A DNA stretch of 64,000 nucleotides, from assembly GCA_029959085.1 (NCBI GenBank), contig JARWIR010000003.1:29775505-29839504 (forward strand), read 5' to 3'. How positions within the stretch are numbered: the stretch's first letter is position 1; each line of letters starts with the position of its first letter. The position numbers and the translations under genes are program-made. Under the pieces are notes generated by a model, which saw only the letters and a list, made by a program, of their open reading frames with translations, ran no database searches and had not been told where the DNA came from. The stretch comes from Nemophila menziesii. Taxonomy: Eukaryota > Streptophyta > Magnoliopsida > Boraginales > Hydrophyllaceae. This document shows, piece by piece, positions 61,241 through 64,000 of this stretch.

Positions 61241-61517
61241 CACTACAAGAAATAGTAGCATTAACGGGAAAGGTATTGCGGCAACAACTAAAATGGCCTC
61301 TAATGATATTTTTAAAAACCAAATTGGCCTCTAATTATATTTTTAGCGGCAATATTTGCCGCTAAAGATAAAATTAATAGAGGCAAAAATAAATAATTTG
61401 CTACTAAAGGTATCTTAGCGACGAACTTATAGAGGCGACAAATAACGACTATAAGCGGCAAAATTAAGATTTTTAGTGTTAAATTTTTTGCCGCTAAAGA
61501 TACTATTTCTTGTAGTG
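61241..61517. mobile_element. CACTA-type MITE (277 bp)
   Basis: It starts CACTACAAGAAATAGTA and ends TACTATTTCTTGTAGTG, giving terminal inverted repeats of 17 bases that match perfectly. The 3-bp flanks are AAC (61238-61240) and AAC (61518-61520), the target-duplication length of CACTA (En/Spm) transposons. Inside are subterminal motifs in both directions (AGCGGCAA, TTGCCGCTAAAGAT). It is too short for a transposase, so it is non-autonomous. Confidence 0.94.
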
Positions 61518-61520
61518 AAC

Positions 61521-62019
61521 GCGTGCGAGCACGTTCCAATCTTCCCCATTTCCTTTGTGGACTCAACATCAACAGAAGGCCTTATTAGTTCTCAAATGAA
61601 CATTTTGACGTCAGATACTTAAAACTTAAATCGTGATTGATTAGTTTTAGAGGGTAATTATTCCTTGATCAATTGATTAAGTTTTAAGTTTGTTGAACTT
61701 AAAGTATTTAGTGCATCTTTCGCCTTGTATGTAATTTATCAGCACTCTGCTTCATTTTACTTTTCTTAAAGAAGATTTCGCTTTCTTTTAGTTGTATGTA
61801 ACTATTTTAGATTTCGTATGATATTTAAAGTCACAATCAAAAATACTTAAAACTGTTTTCATAGGTATATTGCCATTACAAAGGTCGATTCTTATAAAAT
61901 CTGAAATATGGCAGAAAATTATTCGAAAATTAAACATCATATATAATAAGTTGAACATATCATTGCTTATCAGAAAAACAAGAGTAGTCATTACTGATTA
62001 TTTATGCATCTTGAATATA
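61521..62019. other. Downstream region of the glycine-rich protein gene
   Basis: AT-rich, no gene recognised. It should hold the 3' UTR and poly(A) site of the minus-strand gene. Confidence 0.4.
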
Positions 62020-62484
62020 TCATGGAAACCTTTTGACATTCTTGTCAGCAAGTTCAGCAACATCTTCAGCTTTTATGTCTGTATCTTTGAACTTAGCTTC
62101 AACTCTTCTTCCATCATATGACCCTCCATAGCCACCTCCTGGAAATCGTCCAGGTCCATTGTAGCGTCTACCTCCATATCCAGGGCGGCCTCCAAGGTTC
62201 CCAAATCCTAGAGTGTTTCCAAATCCTGGAGTGTTTCCAAATCCTGGAATGTTTCCAAATCCTGGAATGTTTCCAAATCCTGGAATGTATCCAAATCCTG
62301 GAATGTTTCCAAATCCTGGGACCGGAAAACGTGGAAGGTTTTCAAATCTTGGAAGTGGAAAAAACCCAATACCTGGAATCCACCCATATCCAGGCAAAAA
62401 TCCATGTCCAAACAGAGCTCTAGCATCAATAGCCATGAGAATGAACGTAAGTACAAAAAATGTCATTGTAGGGCCTTTCGCCAT
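62020..62484 (-). CDS. Secreted glycine-rich repeat protein, cell-wall type
   Basis: A single-exon frame of 154 codons with ATG at 62484-62482. Residues 1-23 are a clear signal peptide (hydrophobic FFVLTFILMAI, likely cut after ARA). Mature residues 24-55 are Gly/Pro/Phe-rich (GHGFLPGYGWIPGIG). Residues 56-98 are about seven tandem hexapeptides of the form IPGFGN. Residues 101-131 are Gly/Arg-rich (GGRPGYGGRRYNG, GGGYGGSYDG), and the tail is charged (KFKDTDIKAEDVAELADK). This fits plant glycine-rich secreted proteins of the cell wall. I cannot name a specific orthologue. A TATA box lies about 60 bases upstream. No transposon interrupts it, and its codon pattern differs from the surrounding decayed elements. 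Confidence 0.82.
   Translation of the reverse strand: MAKGPTMTFFVLTFILMAIDARALFGHGFLPGYGWIPGIGFFPLPRFENLPRFPVPGFGNIPGFGYIPGFGNIPGFGNIPGFGNTPGFGNTLGFGNLGGRPGYGGRRYNGPGRFPGGGYGGSYDGRRVEAKFKDTDIKAEDVAELADKNVKRFP
62203..62310. repeat. 18-bp coding tandem repeat, six full units
   Basis: Units of AAATCCTGGAATGTTTCC (plus strand) with one to two changes each, encoding the PGFGNI hexapeptide on the minus strand. Because the unit is a multiple of three, plus-strand frames also stay open (62118-62423, 62213-62536). These are shadows. Confidence 0.95.
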
Positions 62485-62540
62485 AGTTGCAACAACAAGT
62501 ATCTTATATTTTTTCTGTAATAATTTAAATGTATAGTTTA

Positions 62541-62552
62541 ACCTTTTTATAG
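62541..62552 (-). promoter_or_regulatory. TATA box of the glycine-rich protein gene
   Basis: Minus-strand CTATAAAAAGGT, about 57-68 bases before the ATG. This would put the transcription start at about 62510-62520 and give a short 5' UTR. Confidence 0.65.
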
Positions 62553-62599
62553 TGAGATTTAACGGTGAGATGATATTTATATTACCGAGTGAAGATATA

Positions 62600-64000
62600 C
62601 TGTTGTTTTTTCAGAGCCTGGGATGTTAGACATTTTTGGAAAAAATTTATTAGATTGGTTTCACGTCATTTTCATGTGTCGATTCAAAATGATTTTTTTA
62701 CTTTCTTTGTTATTTTTTCAGTCAAAGTTTTCTTTGTTATTTTTTCAGTCAAAACTTTCTTTGTTATAGACTGGTTCTTTTAATATTCTGGTATCCATAT
62801 TCCATCTTTAATGGTTTTAACGAGAGAGTTTTGAAGGTTCTGGAATTTCCAGTTTAGACTCTATTTGTTTTAGGTAATTTCAGTAATTAGTACAAAATTG
62901 AAGTAGATAGGTGTAAGATTATCTCTCCTTGTCAGTTTCACGATATAGTAATTAAGAGTAAATTGCTCATGATCTCTCTTGTGGTAGGAGCAAAGTGTAA
63001 TCTATTTTAAGCAATTTTTAAATTAGTGTGTAATCTTCTTTTAATGTTTAACAAAAGCGTGTGAGAATCCCTTCTATTAAGTATTTTCATGCATGCCATA
63101 TACGTTTGATTGAACCAAGGTCGACCATAATAATTACATTGCTATTCTCAGCCACCAATTCAAAACAGTCAATGGATACTAATAATCATTAAACAAAAAT
63201 TGTATTGTGTGAGGGTTAAGTTTTCGCTGATATGACAATTTAGAAACAAAAGTTTGGGTGAATTCACAATTAAAAAAGGTAAAGAAAGTTGCATTGATAG
63301 ACCACATGTGATAGAAAGTCTCTCCCTGTTTATGAGATACTATAATGTCATCTGTAAGAAGCACACAAGGACGTTATCACAACTTGGGAGCAAGACTTTC
63401 TACGGTACTTTGGCAAATCAATTAATGTATGAGATGGAACTCCAAATAGACTATCGCGAGAATAAACTTTAAAAAAATCAAGTCGTAAAAGATAAAATAC
63501 AAATAATCCAGTTATCTCAACCATTTTAGAAAGAGACTTATATAGTTTAGCGGTCGTTAAATAATTGTTTAGTGGTCATATCTCTACAAATATGTATACC
63601 AAAGATTGTGACCTATTGGATGCACTTGAACAACGTCATGTGCTGATCGATGTATGATATTGTATATTTGATCATATTTGTGCAAATGAGAGTGATGGAA
63701 GGAATATAGAAAAATTTGAAAGAGTTAGTAGAAAGTGAAAACAATCATGTTGAACCAATCTAATGCTTTACGGGCATATGTGACATGGTCAGTATGATCG
63801 AGAAGTGTGATGCTCGATAACCATTGGGCTAGACAAAATTAGGTCTATCAATTACCCTCTTGGTTTCCAGGAATCATATCCCGAGATGGGTAGTCTTGGA
63901 ACTGTTCACTTGGAATATGATTATCCTACTTATCGGGCACGCCATCCTAATTATGAACTCTTACTCGCGCAATCCTGAAGTGTTTTACATGTGACATAGA
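62600..64000. other. Right-hand end, no recognised gene
   Basis: AT-rich with several short frames. A 72-codon frame at 63254-63472 lacks an ATG start and family motifs. The last 250 bases contain frames with GFQESYPEMGSLGTVHLEYD-like content, possibly the edge of an unrecognised transposon, but I cannot assign them. A short direct repeat, TTCTTTGTTATTTTTTCAGT-type, occurs at about 62703 and 62730. Confidence 0.35.

Noticed and set aside
62118..62536. Two plus-strand frames over the glycine-rich gene
   Set aside because: They stay open only because the 18-bp repeat unit is a multiple of three. They have no signal peptide or promoter, whereas the minus-strand frame has both.
63254..63472. 72-residue frame near the right end
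   Set aside because: No ATG start and no family motif, in AT-rich DNA. Not supported as a gene.

Overview
This is a nuclear window from a flowering plant, most likely a eudicot. It is AT-rich, with small introns, plant-type Ty1/copia, Ty3/gypsy and L1-like elements, a CACTA mini-transposon and long GA/CT microsatellites. Almost all of it is layered, decayed transposable elements. Only three sequences look like working host genes: two tandem copies of a four-exon RING-finger gene (17466-18403 and 34326-35263, + strand) and a small secreted glycine-rich protein gene (62020-62484, - strand).

Layout. Positions 1-8191 are a Ty1/copia retrotransposon cut by the window start. Its two LTRs are about 97% alike by eye, its polyprotein is wrecked, and its long leader carries an array of five stem-loops. 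It sits inside the gag of an older minus-strand copia (8192-9247). From 8192 to 55114 the window is a tandem array of one large segment: copy A from 10527, copy B from 27477, copy C from 46692. Each copy carried, in order: a plus-strand copia remnant, a CT microsatellite, two or three gypsy-type LTRs, the RING gene and an L1-like LINE. The copies are separated by a minus-strand copia remnant. Later deletions differ by copy: C lost the RING gene, B lost the LINE 3' end, and the A/B junction lost copia gag and LTR. Shared sequence states suggest B and C are closer to each other than to A.

From 55115 to 59648 lies a minus-strand gypsy fragment (partial gag, primer-binding site and LTR, partly duplicated in tandem), inserted in another minus-strand copia gag. 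A minus-strand LINE remnant follows (about 59690-61080), then a complete 277-bp CACTA-type MITE with a 3-bp target duplication (61241-61517), then the glycine-rich protein gene. I recognise nothing in the last 1.4 kb.

How the genes relate. The RING protein resembles RNF4-type SUMO-targeted ubiquitin ligases: a C-terminal C3HC4 RING preceded by short hydrophobic-acidic SUMO-interaction-like motifs. The segmental duplication copied this gene with its intron structure intact, so it is not a retrocopy. The most unusual signals are RNA or DNA structures inside the retroelements: the stem-loop array in the copia leader, an antisense tRNA-like sequence with pol III A and B boxes in the same element's LTRs, and an inverted copy of the gypsy LTR's first bases within its first 50 bp.
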